Assembly: GCF_030158815.1 (NCBI RefSeq)
Contig: NZ_BPFZ01000005.1
Coordinates: 1-64,000, forward strand
Length of the DNA stretch: 64,000 nucleotides
Direction of reading: 5' to 3'
DNA from: Candidatus Phycosocius spiralis
GTDB lineage: Bacteria > Pseudomonadota > Alphaproteobacteria > Caulobacterales > Aquidulcibacteraceae
Below the pieces are notes generated by a model. It was not told the origin of the DNA. It saw only the letters and a list, made by a program, of their open reading frames with translations, and did not search any database. This document shows positions 8,276-19,735 of the stretch, one piece after another (within the stretch, counting starts at the first letter, position 1; the number at the start of each line of letters is the position of its first letter). The translations under genes and the position numbers were made by a program.

Positions 8276-9106
8276 TTATCGAGCGATCGCAAAGACCAAT
8301 ACTGTTCCCCCTTGCGAGGCGCTTAAGGTCATAGTTGAATCACTTAATGCCATCACATCCACACGGGCGAGGGCTTGGAGATATGTTGTCTCCAACTCCA
8401 TAGGGTCACCAGTGATTGCAATACAGGCACGTTGCGAGATGGTTAAAACAATTATTTTGGACTTGCCTGCCTGGCGGGTATGGAAACCGCTAAAGTGATT
8501 GCATCCAGAATATCCAGAAAGGGTGTTTTGTTGAAAGGCCAAAGTAGGTTTTGGACTATCCTTGCTGATCTCAACACCATTCATACGCGTGAGGACCCAG
8601 GTGTGCCCATAAAGGCTAAGTCCCTGATCAGCACGCGGGCTAGTTACGGTTAAGCGCATCAAAATCTTATTATGATTGCCTAGCAGGCGCACCTCGTCCC
8701 CCAAGGCTTCAAGACGGCGGGTGGCTTTGAGGGATGATAAGGTCAGGTTATCGAGCTTTGCCAACTGGCCCAAACAGTTTGCTTCTACGTTTGTTGCAAC
8801 ATTCAAGCGCGTGGTACCATTGGCACCGTGAATCAGCCTACCTGAAAAAGCCCGGCAGCCCGAAAATCCAGCAATCCGATTTTGATCCAAAAAGCTGATG
8901 CGGGGCCTCTGGGCTTGTTGGAACCTGCTCAGCTCTGCGCCATCAAGCTGTTGAGCGACGAATTCACCATCTAGGCTAAGGACCGGGGCAGGTGCACCTT
9001 TAGGAGGGGCGTTGACTTCTTGTGCTTGCGTTCCCCCCCCCCATAGGCTGATAGCAAGGCTTGCCGCTATCATGCGATGCAAAACGCCAATTAAATTGGG
9101 TCCCAT
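8276..9106 (-). CDS. Exported protein with two META (HslJ-like) domains
   Basis: About 276 residues. After a signal peptide (IAASLAISLWGGGTQAQ) come two META-type repeats: one with RIAGFSGCRAFSGRL (about residue 80) and one with LYGHTWVLTRMNGVEI and LSGYSGCNHFSGFH (about 185-225), each with the family's GC(N/R).F.G signature. META proteins are envelope proteins of mostly unknown role; E. coli HslJ affects novobiocin resistance. Start 9106 supplies an Arg before the hydrophobic core but overlaps the SDR gene by 16 nt; ATG 9073 is the alternative. A run of ten G encodes the W-G-G-G in the signal peptide. Confidence 0.75.
   Translation of the reverse strand: MGPNLIGVLHRMIAASLAISLWGGGTQAQEVNAPPKGAPAPVLSLDGEFVAQQLDGAELSRFQQAQRPRISFLDQNRIAGFSGCRAFSGRLIHGANGTTRLNVATNVEANCLGQLAKLDNLTLSSLKATRRLEALGDEVRLLGNHNKILMRLTVTSPRADQGLSLYGHTWVLTRMNGVEISKDSPKPTLAFQQNTLSGYSGCNHFSGFHTRQAGKSKIIVLTISQRACIAITGDPMELETTYLQALARVDVMALSDSTMTLSASQGGTVLVFAIAR
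9033..9042 (-). repeat. G10 homopolymer inside a signal-peptide coding region
   Basis: Ten C on the plus strand, ten G on the coding strand, within the signal peptide codons of the META protein (9106-8276). A one-base slip would truncate the protein within a few dozen codons. Such tracts are typical phase-variation switches in other bacteria; that use here is inference. Confidence 0.7.
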
Positions 9107-10008
9107 GTAAAAACACCATTTGTGGCTTCTAAACCGGTGAACCCACCTGCCAAAGCGGGCATACCATGCTCGATCAGTGTTTCTGGTGTCCATCCATCAA
9201 TCCTCGAAACCGAGCGAACAGGCCGTGGTTGGTCAAAGATGACCAACTCATTGCCGCGCACGCCAAATATCTGGCCACTGATATGGCTGGCTTGGGATGA
9301 ACACAAGCTGACTGCAACAATTGCAACTTGGTCGGCACGCATTTTGGTGCGAAAGCGCTCTACCCGTTGGGCGCTGGCATCATCCTTAACCGGTATCGTG
9401 GCAATCATGCGCGTCCAAGCAAAAGGCGCGATCACATTGGCGCGCACATTTTTCAGGGCCCCTTCCATTGCGATAATCCGCGAAAGGCCCACAACCCCCA
9501 TTTTTGCCGCCGCATAATTGGCTTGCCCGATATTGCCAATGAGCCCAGAGGTAGAGGAAAAGAGCACATAGGCCCCATCCTGCTGCTCCCGAAACAATTC
9601 AATACTGGCGCGCGTCACATTAAAAGCTCCGCGCACATGCACATCGATCACTATGTCCCAATCGGCTTCAGACATTTTATGAAACATGCCGTCACGCACT
9701 ATACCAGCCGGGTTGATGATGGCATCCAGGCCGCCAAAACAATCCTTGGCCTGTTCAATCATGCCTTGGACGCTTTTGAAATCAGTGACGGAGTCTGTAT
9801 TGACCACAGCCTCACCCCCTAAAGCCTTGATCTCATCAACGACGCTTTGGGCAGGCCCAATTGAACCTTCATCGCCACCTGTGACCGAGCCCCCCAGATC
9901 ATTGACAACAAGCTTGGCTCCGACTCTTGCTGCGTGCAAAGAACATGCGCGGCCAATGCCATTGCCGCCACCCGTAATCAAAATGACTTTGCCGTCGAGT
10001 ATGCCCAT
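9091..10008 (-). CDS. Short-chain dehydrogenase of the MFE-2/HSD17B4 type
   Basis: A 305-residue oxidoreductase. The Rossmann motif is TGGGNGIGRA (about residues 13-22), followed by VNDLGG after strand two, a trait of the peroxisomal multifunctional-enzyme-like (3R)-hydroxyacyl-CoA dehydrogenases. The catalytic part shows NPAGIVRDGMF (usually NNAG), S-T-S, and YAAAK (Y/K). The N-to-P change in NNAG is unusual but still in the active-site loop. The C-terminal 60 residues (FDQPRPVRSV..) are typical of this subgroup. Likely substrate is a hydroxyacyl-CoA. MGILDGKV at 10008 is the usual family start; ATG at 10026 is possible. Confidence 0.85.
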   Translation of the reverse strand: MGILDGKVILITGGGNGIGRACSLHAARVGAKLVVNDLGGSVTGGDEGSIGPAQSVVDEIKALGGEAVVNTDSVTDFKSVQGMIEQAKDCFGGLDAIINPAGIVRDGMFHKMSEADWDIVIDVHVRGAFNVTRASIELFREQQDGAYVLFSSTSGLIGNIGQANYAAAKMGVVGLSRIIAMEGALKNVRANVIAPFAWTRMIATIPVKDDASAQRVERFRTKMRADQVAIVAVSLCSSQASHISGQIFGVRGNELVIFDQPRPVRSVSRIDGWTPETLIEHGMPALAGGFTGLEATNGVFTWDPI

Positions 10009-10050
10009 GACATTTCTTTCTATCATTGTGTCTGCTTAACCTATTCAAGA

Positions 10051-11319
10051 TCAGGGGTTTATTTTTTGACCCTCTGGCGCTGCATCCTCAAACCGATCGG
10101 CTATGGCTAAGGGCTTAAAGAGGCGCATCCAAGCGCCAGCGATCAAGATGGCTCCAATTCCCCCGGCAACTACCGCTGTAACAGGGCCCAATAAGCGCGC
10201 CGCGACCCCGGATTGAAACTCACCCATCTCGTTGGATGCGGAGATAAAGACATAGCTGATCGCTGAAACCCTGCCGCGCATCGCATCAGGGGTTGCCAAT
10301 TGCACCAAGCTTGAGCGGACATAAACTGAAATCATGTCGGCCGCGCCAGCAATCACCAAACAAGCTACCGATAACCATAAGTTAATAGATAGGCCAAAAC
10401 CCAAGGTTGCAAAACCAAATACAAACACCGCCCCAAACATCCAACGACCGACTTGGCGCTTAATGGGCACAATGGCAAGGATTATGGAGACAAGGCCTGC
10501 CCCCACCGCACTGGCAGAGCGTAAAACCCCCAAAGCTGTTGGACCCGCTTGTAATATATCGCGGGCAAAAACCGGCAACAGTGCGGTAGCACCAGCCAGT
10601 AAAACAACCGCCAAATCAAGACTGAGAGCGCCCAACACAATCTTATTGTCGCGTACATAAAGCAGTCCTTCTTTGATCATCGCCAAAGTACGGCCACTAT
10701 CTAGTTTTTCCTGGGCTGGGGCTTTGGTCAAAAAGGCTAATAGCCATCCCCCACAAAAGAGTGCGAAGGAGACGCTATAAGGTATTGCAGGCCCAAAATG
10801 GAATAAGAGGCCGCCCAAGGCTGGCCCGATGATGGAACCCCCTTGGAAGCTTAATGACATAAGCGCGATGGCTTGAGGTAATGCGTCGCGTGGGACGAGA
10901 TTTGAGACCATGGCAGAACTGGCTGCTGGTAAAAACGCATTCAACATGCCGGTCACAATCGCAACACCAAAAATTGCCATAATCATGGAAGCAGGCGCGT
11001 AATGCGATGCTATCACCAGCGCAGCCGCAATCCCAACCTTTAGCGCTATACAGCCCAAAATGATCAAGCGGCGGTCAAATCTATCTGCTGCCTGCCCCCC
11101 TAGCAGGGACAAAATCAATAGAGGCAGAAACTGTGAGAGGCCAATCAGGCCCAGAAGAAATGCGCCTTGCTCGATGCTGTCGCCGCGGGCGCGGGCCATG
11201 TCATAGACTTGCCAGCCCATCGCGGTGATCTGGATTTGTGTACCCAATGTCCACAACACTCGTGCCGACCAATATCGGGCGAAGGAGGGATGCGCGAAGG
11301 GGGCAAAGGTTGTTCTCAC
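10051..11319 (-). CDS. MFS transporter, enterobactin-exporter-like (MFS_3)
   Basis: A 422-residue protein with about twelve hydrophobic helices. The N-terminus RTTFAPFAHPSFARYWSARV is typical of this subgroup, and the loop between helices 2 and 3 has GGQAADRFDRR, the MFS motif A. ALPQAIALMSLSFQGGSIIGPALGGLL marks helix 5 (motif C region). The initiation codon is GTG with poor SD. Inner-membrane drug or siderophore efflux is plausible from the family. It is 42 nt upstream of the SDR gene on the same strand, possibly one transcript. Confidence 0.85.
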   Translation of the reverse strand: MRTTFAPFAHPSFARYWSARVLWTLGTQIQITAMGWQVYDMARARGDSIEQGAFLLGLIGLSQFLPLLILSLLGGQAADRFDRRLIILGCIALKVGIAAALVIASHYAPASMIMAIFGVAIVTGMLNAFLPAASSAMVSNLVPRDALPQAIALMSLSFQGGSIIGPALGGLLFHFGPAIPYSVSFALFCGGWLLAFLTKAPAQEKLDSGRTLAMIKEGLLYVRDNKIVLGALSLDLAVVLLAGATALLPVFARDILQAGPTALGVLRSASAVGAGLVSIILAIVPIKRQVGRWMFGAVFVFGFATLGFGLSINLWLSVACLVIAGAADMISVYVRSSLVQLATPDAMRGRVSAISYVFISASNEMGEFQSGVAARLLGPVTAVVAGGIGAILIAGAWMRLFKPLAIADRFEDAAPEGQKINP

Positions 11320-11410
11320 GCCGTTGTGATGGGGCAGTGAAAGGTCTGGGTCAATGCAAGCCCTGCATTTGAAACATCATGAATTGCGACTGCGCGCAGA
11401 GATGTGATGA

Positions 11411-13222
11411 TTAAAGGGGTGCCGTTGCAGCCTCAAGCCAAGCCCGAACATCCTTGTCTAGTTGGGGGCCAATTTCAGCAAGAACCCGCGCGTGATACTG
11501 ATTGAGCCAAGTAAGCTCTTGTGGACTTAACATCGACACTTCGATCAGCCGTCGATCGATCGGGGCTAAGGTTAAGGTTTCAAAGCCGAGCATGGGCCGT
11601 TCCCCACCGGCAATTGGCGCAGCATTGGTTACAAATTGCAAGTTTTCAACGCGAATGCCATAGCCATCAATTTTGTAAAAGCCAGGCTCATTGGAAACAA
11701 TCATTCCCGGCTCAAGTGCCACATGATTGGGGATTTTTGCAATCCGGTGTGGCCCTTCATGCACGCCCAAATAAGCGCCAACGCCATGACCAGTCCCGTG
11801 ATCATAATCAAACCCACCTTCCCACAAGGATAGCCGTGCCAAGGCATCTAATGCCGATCCGGTGGTGCCTGGGGGGAAACGCACGCGAGACAAAGCGATA
11901 TGGCCTTTGAGGACACGGGTAAAGCGATCCTTCATTTCAGCACTGGGAACACCCACAGCAATCGTACGCGTGACATCGGTGGTGCCATCCAGATATTGCC
12001 CCCCTGAATCCAATAAAAATAAATTATCTTGATCCACAGGGCGATTGCTTTCAACCGTTACCCGATAATGTGGGAAAGCACCATTGGGGCCTGCCCCGGA
12101 AATAGAGTCAAAGGAAAGATCCTGCAAAGCACCAGTCGCGATCCGGAATCCTTCAATAGCTTTACAGACATCAATCTCGGTGAGATGGCCTTTAGGGGCT
12201 TGATGATCAAACCAATGCAAGAAATTCGCTAAAGCCACACCATCGCGTGTATGGGCGCGCTTGGCACCCGCAATCTCAACAGGGTTTTTAAGCGCGCGTG
12301 GTAAGATCGTTGGATCAGCGCCGCGCACGACTTGAGCACCGGCTGCATCAAGAATATCAAACACATGAGCAGAGGTTATGGCGGGATCAACTAAGACCCG
12401 TTTGCCCTTGGTGCCTTGTAAGGTGTAGGCAAAGACTTCTTCATCATAGAGAGAAACCTCATTGCCCAAGAAGCCGCGCAGCGCTGGGGTTACTTTTTCC
12501 GGCTTTACAAACAATTGAGCTGTACCGTCTTGCAGCAATACCGCGCTGCCCAGCACAAGAGGTGTTCGGGTCACATCTTTGCCGCGAATGTTAAATAGCC
12601 AAGCTAAGGCAGCGGGTGAAGTTAACACACAGAGTTCAAGACCGTCACTGGCCATTTTTTCACCGATGCGCGAACGTTTGGAAGCGCTGGTTTCGCCAGA
12701 AAAAGCCAGAGGATAGGGTATGATTTCCGTAGTGGGCTCCTTTGGGCGATCTTGCCACGCCCGATCGATGGGATTGACTGAAAGCGCAATCAATTCAACG
12801 CCTGCTTGGCTCGCGGATGTTTTTAATCGCGACAAAGCATCTGGGGCGATCAAGCGCGGGTCATAGCCAATTTTAGTCCCTTCTGATGCTTCTGCTCGAA
12901 GCCAATAGGCTGGGCCTTGTTCAATTAGGTCACGTTGAAGAAACAATTCAGCGGCGGTTTGATTGCGTGCTTGTTGAGAATAGCGCCCGTCAGTAAACAA
13001 AAAAGCTTGATCTTTTAGAATAATGGCTGCACCTGCAGAACCTGTAAAGCCTGTAGCCCAAGCTAAGCGTTCGCCACAATCTGGCAAATACTCATTTTGC
13101 CACTCATCCTCATGGGGGACAAAAATGCCATCAAGTCCTAAATGCTCTAACTGAGCTCGGATCAGGGGAAGGGCTTTGCGACCTTGGTCAGCACCTCCGC
13201 GTACATCATATGTTTGATACAT
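11411..13222 (-). CDS. Xaa-Pro aminopeptidase, M24B family
   Basis: A 603-residue cytosolic metallopeptidase that removes an N-terminal residue before proline. Two creatinase-like N-terminal domains (LDGIFVPHEDEWQNEYLP near residue 31) precede the pita-bread M24 domain. The metal ligands are visible: LLDSGGQYLDGTTDVTRT (Asp, Asp), GTGHGVGAYLGVHEGP (His), VSNEPGFY (Glu) and GIRVENL (Glu). Length equals that of the long eukaryote-like XPNPEP1 group common in alphaproteobacteria, so it is complete. Only weak SD is visible upstream. Confidence 0.92.
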   Translation of the reverse strand: MYQTYDVRGGADQGRKALPLIRAQLEHLGLDGIFVPHEDEWQNEYLPDCGERLAWATGFTGSAGAAIILKDQAFLFTDGRYSQQARNQTAAELFLQRDLIEQGPAYWLRAEASEGTKIGYDPRLIAPDALSRLKTSASQAGVELIALSVNPIDRAWQDRPKEPTTEIIPYPLAFSGETSASKRSRIGEKMASDGLELCVLTSPAALAWLFNIRGKDVTRTPLVLGSAVLLQDGTAQLFVKPEKVTPALRGFLGNEVSLYDEEVFAYTLQGTKGKRVLVDPAITSAHVFDILDAAGAQVVRGADPTILPRALKNPVEIAGAKRAHTRDGVALANFLHWFDHQAPKGHLTEIDVCKAIEGFRIATGALQDLSFDSISGAGPNGAFPHYRVTVESNRPVDQDNLFLLDSGGQYLDGTTDVTRTIAVGVPSAEMKDRFTRVLKGHIALSRVRFPPGTTGSALDALARLSLWEGGFDYDHGTGHGVGAYLGVHEGPHRIAKIPNHVALEPGMIVSNEPGFYKIDGYGIRVENLQFVTNAAPIAGGERPMLGFETLTLAPIDRRLIEVSMLSPQELTWLNQYHARVLAEIGPQLDKDVRAWLEAATAPL

Positions 13223-13380
13223 CCTATCAATTTAGGTATAAGATGGTACCGACGCAAGCCAACCCAAGGAGCTTGTGAGCGGTTAGGGACATTGATTGAC
13301 TTTCCCGCCAATCTAAACAAATTGGAAATGACTATTCCATAAAAAAATAGATTAACTCAGACATTGATACAGGTGATTAA

Positions 13381-14538
13381 TTGACAACGATGCGCGGCCT
13401 ACGAAATCTTGAGTTTTTGTATCGGACCGCCTCCACCAGTCGCGTATTGAATCTCAACCAAGTCTATCAAGAAAGTCGAGAAGAAAAAGATTATGACAGG
13501 CTGCCTTTCTTCTCTGACCCCCTATTAAATCGCGCCATCTATATCAAACATCGGTTGCGTGCTGATGAAGCCTATTTAATGCCACACACCAATCTTGTGG
13601 CGACTAAAATTATTTTCCCATTTGACTCCAATACATTAAAGGCTGGTGGTCAGTCTATTTTCATCGGGCAAACCGGCTATCAGCACACATTGTGGGATAT
13701 GGTGGGCGGAGAGAGTGCGCATGGCGAAGATGACATGATGCGCTTATCGATCATCGATCAATTGCCCTCTTTGGATCCGTTTTTGCTGAAAGAGACCATG
13801 AGTCGTCATGGCTTTGAGGTTGCAGATTGTTATTTTGCGATGTCACCAGCAGATATAGAGCGTATCAGGACTTTTGCAGGCGAACAGATCCGTCAGCTGA
13901 TTTCACTGGCGTTGAGTGGAAGTGATGCTGAAATGTCGACAAGTATAAAGCGTATGGTGGATGCAATCCTGACCAAGGACAATGAAGGACGTTTGGATCC
14001 TTTACGTGTGACATTGGGACTTGATGGCCACCAATTTGAAGAAAGCATTTTCAGCTGGAAAGGCTTTTTATATTATAAATGGCAATTCAGCAGTAATATG
14101 AGCAAGCTCAATAAGATGGCTTCGGCGATCGATCGGGTGACCATGGATGGGGTGCTTGATCGCCAATTGGCAGCAGCCATCAAAACACAAAAAATCGAGT
14201 TAAAAAAAGCCATCAGCAAAGCAGCTCGAAGCTGCGTTGCGATCCTTACCCTTTATGATGACGCATTTAAGGACTTGGTTGAGCATGGGAATGCGGCGGC
14301 ATTTCGCAAATTTCTTCTGGAAGCTCCGCTATTATTCGTCAAATTAGGGTATAGCATGGGGGTTATGTCCCATATTACGAGCTTCTGGGATTTTCGTTTC
14401 CCAAATCCCACACGGCTTTACATGCAAGCTTCCGAATATCTCGATTTGCTCACAGAGTTCCTTGTCAGTTTAACCGAAACAAATTCCGATGAACTCATGC
14501 AAAGATTGCCGTCTCCCCACACTCAGTTCAATGGCTGA
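13381..14538 (+). CDS. Conserved-looking hypothetical protein, 385 residues
   Basis: A long soluble protein without signal peptide or membrane helix. It opens MTTMRGLRNLEFLYRTAS and has a central region rich in charged helices (AIKTQKIELKKAISKAAR) and a W-K-G-F-L-Y-Y-K-W aromatic patch around residue 228. No family is recognised. The start is probably the TTG at 13381, since AGGTGA at 13371-13376 is correctly spaced for it and too far for the ATG at 13390. The 3' end overlaps the convergent prmA gene by 16 nt. Codon use looks like that of neighbours. Confidence 0.75.
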   Translation: MTTMRGLRNLEFLYRTASTSRVLNLNQVYQESREEKDYDRLPFFSDPLLNRAIYIKHRLRADEAYLMPHTNLVATKIIFPFDSNTLKAGGQSIFIGQTGYQHTLWDMVGGESAHGEDDMMRLSIIDQLPSLDPFLLKETMSRHGFEVADCYFAMSPADIERIRTFAGEQIRQLISLALSGSDAEMSTSIKRMVDAILTKDNEGRLDPLRVTLGLDGHQFEESIFSWKGFLYYKWQFSSNMSKLNKMASAIDRVTMDGVLDRQLAAAIKTQKIELKKAISKAARSCVAILTLYDDAFKDLVEHGNAAAFRKFLLEAPLLFVKLGYSMGVMSHITSFWDFRFPNPTRLYMQASEYLDLLTEFLVSLTETNSDELMQRLPSPHTQFNG

Positions 14539-15383
14539 ACATAGGTCAAAGTGGACCAATTTTCCTTACGATAGCGATGTTCGAGGATAAGTCCACGTCC
14601 ATGATAGGCGCGGCGAATGGCAGGCTCTTGATAGGTCAAAAGCCCCGATACAACCAATCGCCCACCCGGCTTGAGCATGACTGCCAAATCAGGCGATAGA
14701 CGAACCAGCGGCTTCATCAAAATATTGGCAAAAATCAAATCAAACGGGCCTTGCGAGCGGATTAAAGCGCGTCGAACCCCATTGGCCACATAGGTTCTTA
14801 TTTTTGATCCTACCCGATTTCGTTTGGCATTAAGGCCCGCAATATAATTGGCGCGGGGATCAATTTCGGTTCCAACAACCACTTGGCTTCCCGTTTTTGC
14901 CGCTGCAATGGCCAAGATGGCCGAACCCGTCCCGACATCAAGTACGCGCTTTGGACTTTTCCCGCGCACCAAGAGACGATCCAAGGCCAGAAGGCAGCCC
15001 GACGTGGTGCCATGGTGTCCGGTTCCAAAGGCTTCGCCTGCATCAATGATGATTTCGATTCTACCATTTTTGGCTTTGCCTGCGTCATGACTTCCCACCA
15101 CCAGAAACCGTCCTGCGGGAACGGGGGGAAGACCTTCCAATGACATCTTAACCCAGTCCGCATCTTCTAGCGGCGCAATGCGCGCATCTAAATCAGGCTC
15201 TGCGATAGCTAAGGCCCCAACGCCCGCCTGCGCGCCCTCCAAGCTATAGGCATAGGCTTCGAGTTTGAATTGACGTCGTTCCAACTCCCACCACCCAACC
15301 GCACCAAAGCCGCCAAGCGTATCAAGGAGTTTTGATGCCGTCTCAATTGTGGCGCGTGGCCCGGTGGCGAGGATGAGATACAT
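14523..15383 (-). CDS. prmA: Ribosomal protein L11 methyltransferase
   Basis: A 286-residue SAM-dependent enzyme that trimethylates L11. The middle has GEAFGTGHHGTTSGCL (the PrmA GTG.H.TT signature, about 117-132), motif I VLDVGTGSAILAIAA, then NGVRRAL, and FANILMKPLVRL, which are diagnostic. The N-terminal domain is short and divergent, as in other alphaproteobacteria. Single gene, divergent from serS (131 nt apart) and convergent with the hypothetical gene at 13381. Confidence 0.93.
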   Translation of the reverse strand: MYLILATGPRATIETASKLLDTLGGFGAVGWWELERRQFKLEAYAYSLEGAQAGVGALAIAEPDLDARIAPLEDADWVKMSLEGLPPVPAGRFLVVGSHDAGKAKNGRIEIIIDAGEAFGTGHHGTTSGCLLALDRLLVRGKSPKRVLDVGTGSAILAIAAAKTGSQVVVGTEIDPRANYIAGLNAKRNRVGSKIRTYVANGVRRALIRSQGPFDLIFANILMKPLVRLSPDLAVMLKPGGRLVVSGLLTYQEPAIRRAYHGRGLILEHRYRKENWSTLTYVQPLN

Positions 15384-15396
15384 CGCGGCGGGATAA

Positions 15397-17210
<1,814 letters not shown>

Positions 17211-17295
17211 GCCGCCCATTCCCTTATCGAAATTCCATTATCCAACACTATTCAGATCGGCTAAACAAGGTCATCAAGAATTTGAGGTAAAACCC

Positions 17296-17709
17296 ATGTA
17301 TGATGCATCATATTATGTTTCGACCATCACATTAGTTTTGGGCGTAGGCCTTGGCATAAAAGGCATGTTTGATCCCATGTGGGCTGCGCAATTGGTTCGC
17401 TTGCAGCCCGCAAACGACCAAGCGGAGGGATTTGGGGAGTTTCGCTCGACCTTTGGCGGCATGTTCCTTGGGTTGCACCTTGGAGCCCTCACTTTTCTTG
17501 TGTTCTGGGGAGGCATGGCGGGTGTTGCGGCTTGTAGCATCCTAGCGGCTGGTTGGTTGTTCACAGCGTTAGGGCGTACCATCTCTTATTGCTTTGACAC
17601 CCATACCAAGCATGTGCATGTGCTACGCTCCATAGCTATTGAGATCGGTGCAGGTTTGGCCATTGCAGCTTGGCCTATTTCTTATTCTTTGAAAAACGCA
17701 CCATTTTAA
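17296..17709 (+). CDS. Four-helix membrane protein, DUF4345-like
   Basis: A 137-residue inner-membrane protein with four hydrophobic segments (about 7-25, 52-72, 78-97 and 114-130). FGEFRSTFGGMFLGLHLGAL in the second segment and a Gly-rich third are the layout of DUF4345 proteins. The start at 17296 follows GAGG at 17284-17287. The longer frame from 17056 runs through the neighbouring gene's antisense and is rejected. Function is unknown. Confidence 0.75.
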   Translation: MYDASYYVSTITLVLGVGLGIKGMFDPMWAAQLVRLQPANDQAEGFGEFRSTFGGMFLGLHLGALTFLVFWGGMAGVAACSILAAGWLFTALGRTISYCFDTHTKHVHVLRSIAIEIGAGLAIAAWPISYSLKNAPF

Positions 17710-17809
17710 ACATTCCAAATTGGAAGGTCAGCGATCGATGAAAGGCCGAACAGCTTAAATGTGATCCTAAGTTAGATGCTCCGCTAGATCCAGTCAGGGA
17801 TTTTGTTAC

Positions 17810-19096
17810 ATGTCGCCCATTCCTTTTTTACCCGAAGAGTTATCTCGGGCTATCGTTAGCCCTAAAACCTATGCGGATCAGCGCGCTTTAGACCAAATCT
17901 TGGCCCAGATTCGGGCAAATTATCCTTTAGCTAAAACACAATTAGATGAGTTTCTGCCGTTTTGGTTTGTGTCCAAGCATGCTGATATCTTGGAAATCAG
18001 CCGCCAGAATGACCTATTTTTGAGTGGGGAATTACCTACCACCCTCACCACTAAGTCGGTAGAGGCCAAGGTTCGCAAGCAAACGGGTGGATCGCCGCAT
18101 TTGATCCGGACATTGGTACAAATGGATGCCCCTGAACATCCAAAATTTAGGGTGATGACCCAAGCTTGGTTTATGCCACAGAATTTGCGGAAGCTGGAAG
18201 ATCAAATTCGCATAATTGCCCGCTATTATATCGATAAAATGGCGGAATTGAACGGCCGCTGTGATTTTCTAGCCGATATTGCGCTTTTTTTTCCGTTGCG
18301 TGTGATCATGGAAATTTTGGGTGTACCTGAAGCCGATGAACCGCGCATGTTAAAGCTGACCCAAGAATTATTTGGTGCACAAGATCCTGAGATGAACCGA
18401 TCGGGTGGCAAAATTGTTGATGAACAAAAAGCCTTGGCCGACATCCAAGCTGTGCTGATGGACTTCTTTATGTACTTCAATCAAATCACGCAGGCACGCC
18501 GCGCTAATCCAAACGAAGATGTCGCAACTGTGATTGCCAATGCTAAAATAGATGGCGAACCCATTGGGGCCTTTGAAGCGGTTAGCTATTATACCATCAT
18601 TGCAACAGCGGGTCATGATACCACCTCATCCTCAACCGCGGCAGGCCTATTTGGCTTGATTGAGAACCCAGATCAATTGGCTGCCGTCAAGGCTGACCCG
18701 ACCATGATTACGGGCTTAGTTGATGAATCGATTCGGTGGGCTACACCCGTTAAACATTTTATGCGTTCTGCGACCCAAGACTATGAACTACGCGGGCAAA
18801 CGATCAAGAAGGGCGATTGGCTAATGTTGTCCTACCCTTCTGGCAATCGCGATGAAGAAGTGTTTGTTGAGCCGTATCGCTTTAATTTAAATCGCACACC
18901 GAACCAGCATTTATCCTTTGGCTATGGCGCACATTTGTGCCTTGGTCAGCACTTGGCTAAAATGGAAATGCGGATATTCTGGGAAGAATTATTGCCGCGC
19001 CTTAAATGGGTCAAATTTGACGGCATACCCAAATTGACGGAAGCCAATTTTGTGGGCGGACTAAAGAATATGCCGATTATCTATGAGATGAACTAG
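17810..19096 (+). CDS. Cytochrome P450
   Basis: A 428-residue soluble class I P450. The I-helix oxygen-binding motif is GHDTTSSS (about residue 267), the K-helix ExxR is in DESIRW (about 305), and the heme loop is FGYGAHLCLGQHLAKME (about 367) with the Cys ligand. The family resembles bacterial P450s that oxidise terpenes, steroids or alkyl chains; the substrate cannot be given. No ferredoxin or reductase gene is adjacent, so electrons must come from elsewhere. It touches the next gene (stop at 19096, ATG at 19099), suggesting co-transcription. Confidence 0.93.
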   Translation: MSPIPFLPEELSRAIVSPKTYADQRALDQILAQIRANYPLAKTQLDEFLPFWFVSKHADILEISRQNDLFLSGELPTTLTTKSVEAKVRKQTGGSPHLIRTLVQMDAPEHPKFRVMTQAWFMPQNLRKLEDQIRIIARYYIDKMAELNGRCDFLADIALFFPLRVIMEILGVPEADEPRMLKLTQELFGAQDPEMNRSGGKIVDEQKALADIQAVLMDFFMYFNQITQARRANPNEDVATVIANAKIDGEPIGAFEAVSYYTIIATAGHDTTSSSTAAGLFGLIENPDQLAAVKADPTMITGLVDESIRWATPVKHFMRSATQDYELRGQTIKKGDWLMLSYPSGNRDEEVFVEPYRFNLNRTPNQHLSFGYGAHLCLGQHLAKMEMRIFWEELLPRLKWVKFDGIPKLTEANFVGGLKNMPIIYEMN

Positions 19097-19098
19097 TG

Positions 19099-19728
19099 AT
19101 GCGATTTGCAGCTTTTACCTTTTTGCTGATAACCTTACTTGGATGGCCTATTGCCAGTTTTGCGCAATCCCAAGAGACGCCCAAGATCCCTGAAATCACC
19201 GTCAATTTGGGTCGGGCGATAACTGACCCTGGCGTCTCAGCTCCTTTAAACAAGCTTGAGCTGGATGTGCCCCAAAGTATTGTGCCTCATGCTGCCCAAC
19301 CTGTGGCACCTGCGCCAGTGCTTGAACTAACTCAGCCAGGTCAACCCTTAACAAAAGCCCAAATTGCCAAAGAAATTGCGCCAAATTTTGATGTTGCAAA
19401 GGATTATGTACGTTTGGTGAAATGCTATGGAACCGCTGATTTCTTGGGGGCCATTACACGCATTCAGGCCAGTCGTCCGGGCGCACCCCCACAAGTCATT
19501 GGCGTTGCTCGAGAGATTATGGCATTAAGGGACGCTATGCAACCTATGGTTTTAGCGGTTTCAACGGTGCGTGGCGAACCGCGCTTTCGCGCCGATTATG
19601 ATGGTGTTGCCCGTGCAGGCCAGCGGGATTTAGCAGCTTCCAAAAACCCTAATGCGACCATGCAAGGCCGCCTTGCCCTTTTAGAATCTTGTCGCCGTGA
19701 TGTCATGCGGTGGCGCGCTCGAAGATAG
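19099..19728 (+). CDS. Exported protein of unknown function
   Basis: A 209-residue protein with a Sec signal peptide (FAAFTFLLITLLGWPIASFAQ). The mature N-terminal third is Pro-rich and probably disordered; the C-terminal half contains VRLVKCYGTADFLGAITRIQ and two lone Cys. No family is recognised. ATG 19099 is used rather than the overlapping GTG at 19096. It begins 2 nt after the P450 stop and its end lies just before mtnP, so the three genes may be one transcript. Confidence 0.7.
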   Translation: MRFAAFTFLLITLLGWPIASFAQSQETPKIPEITVNLGRAITDPGVSAPLNKLELDVPQSIVPHAAQPVAPAPVLELTQPGQPLTKAQIAKEIAPNFDVAKDYVRLVKCYGTADFLGAITRIQASRPGAPPQVIGVAREIMALRDAMQPMVLAVSTVRGEPRFRADYDGVARAGQRDLAASKNPNATMQGRLALLESCRRDVMRWRARR

Positions 19729-19735
19729 GTACAAG

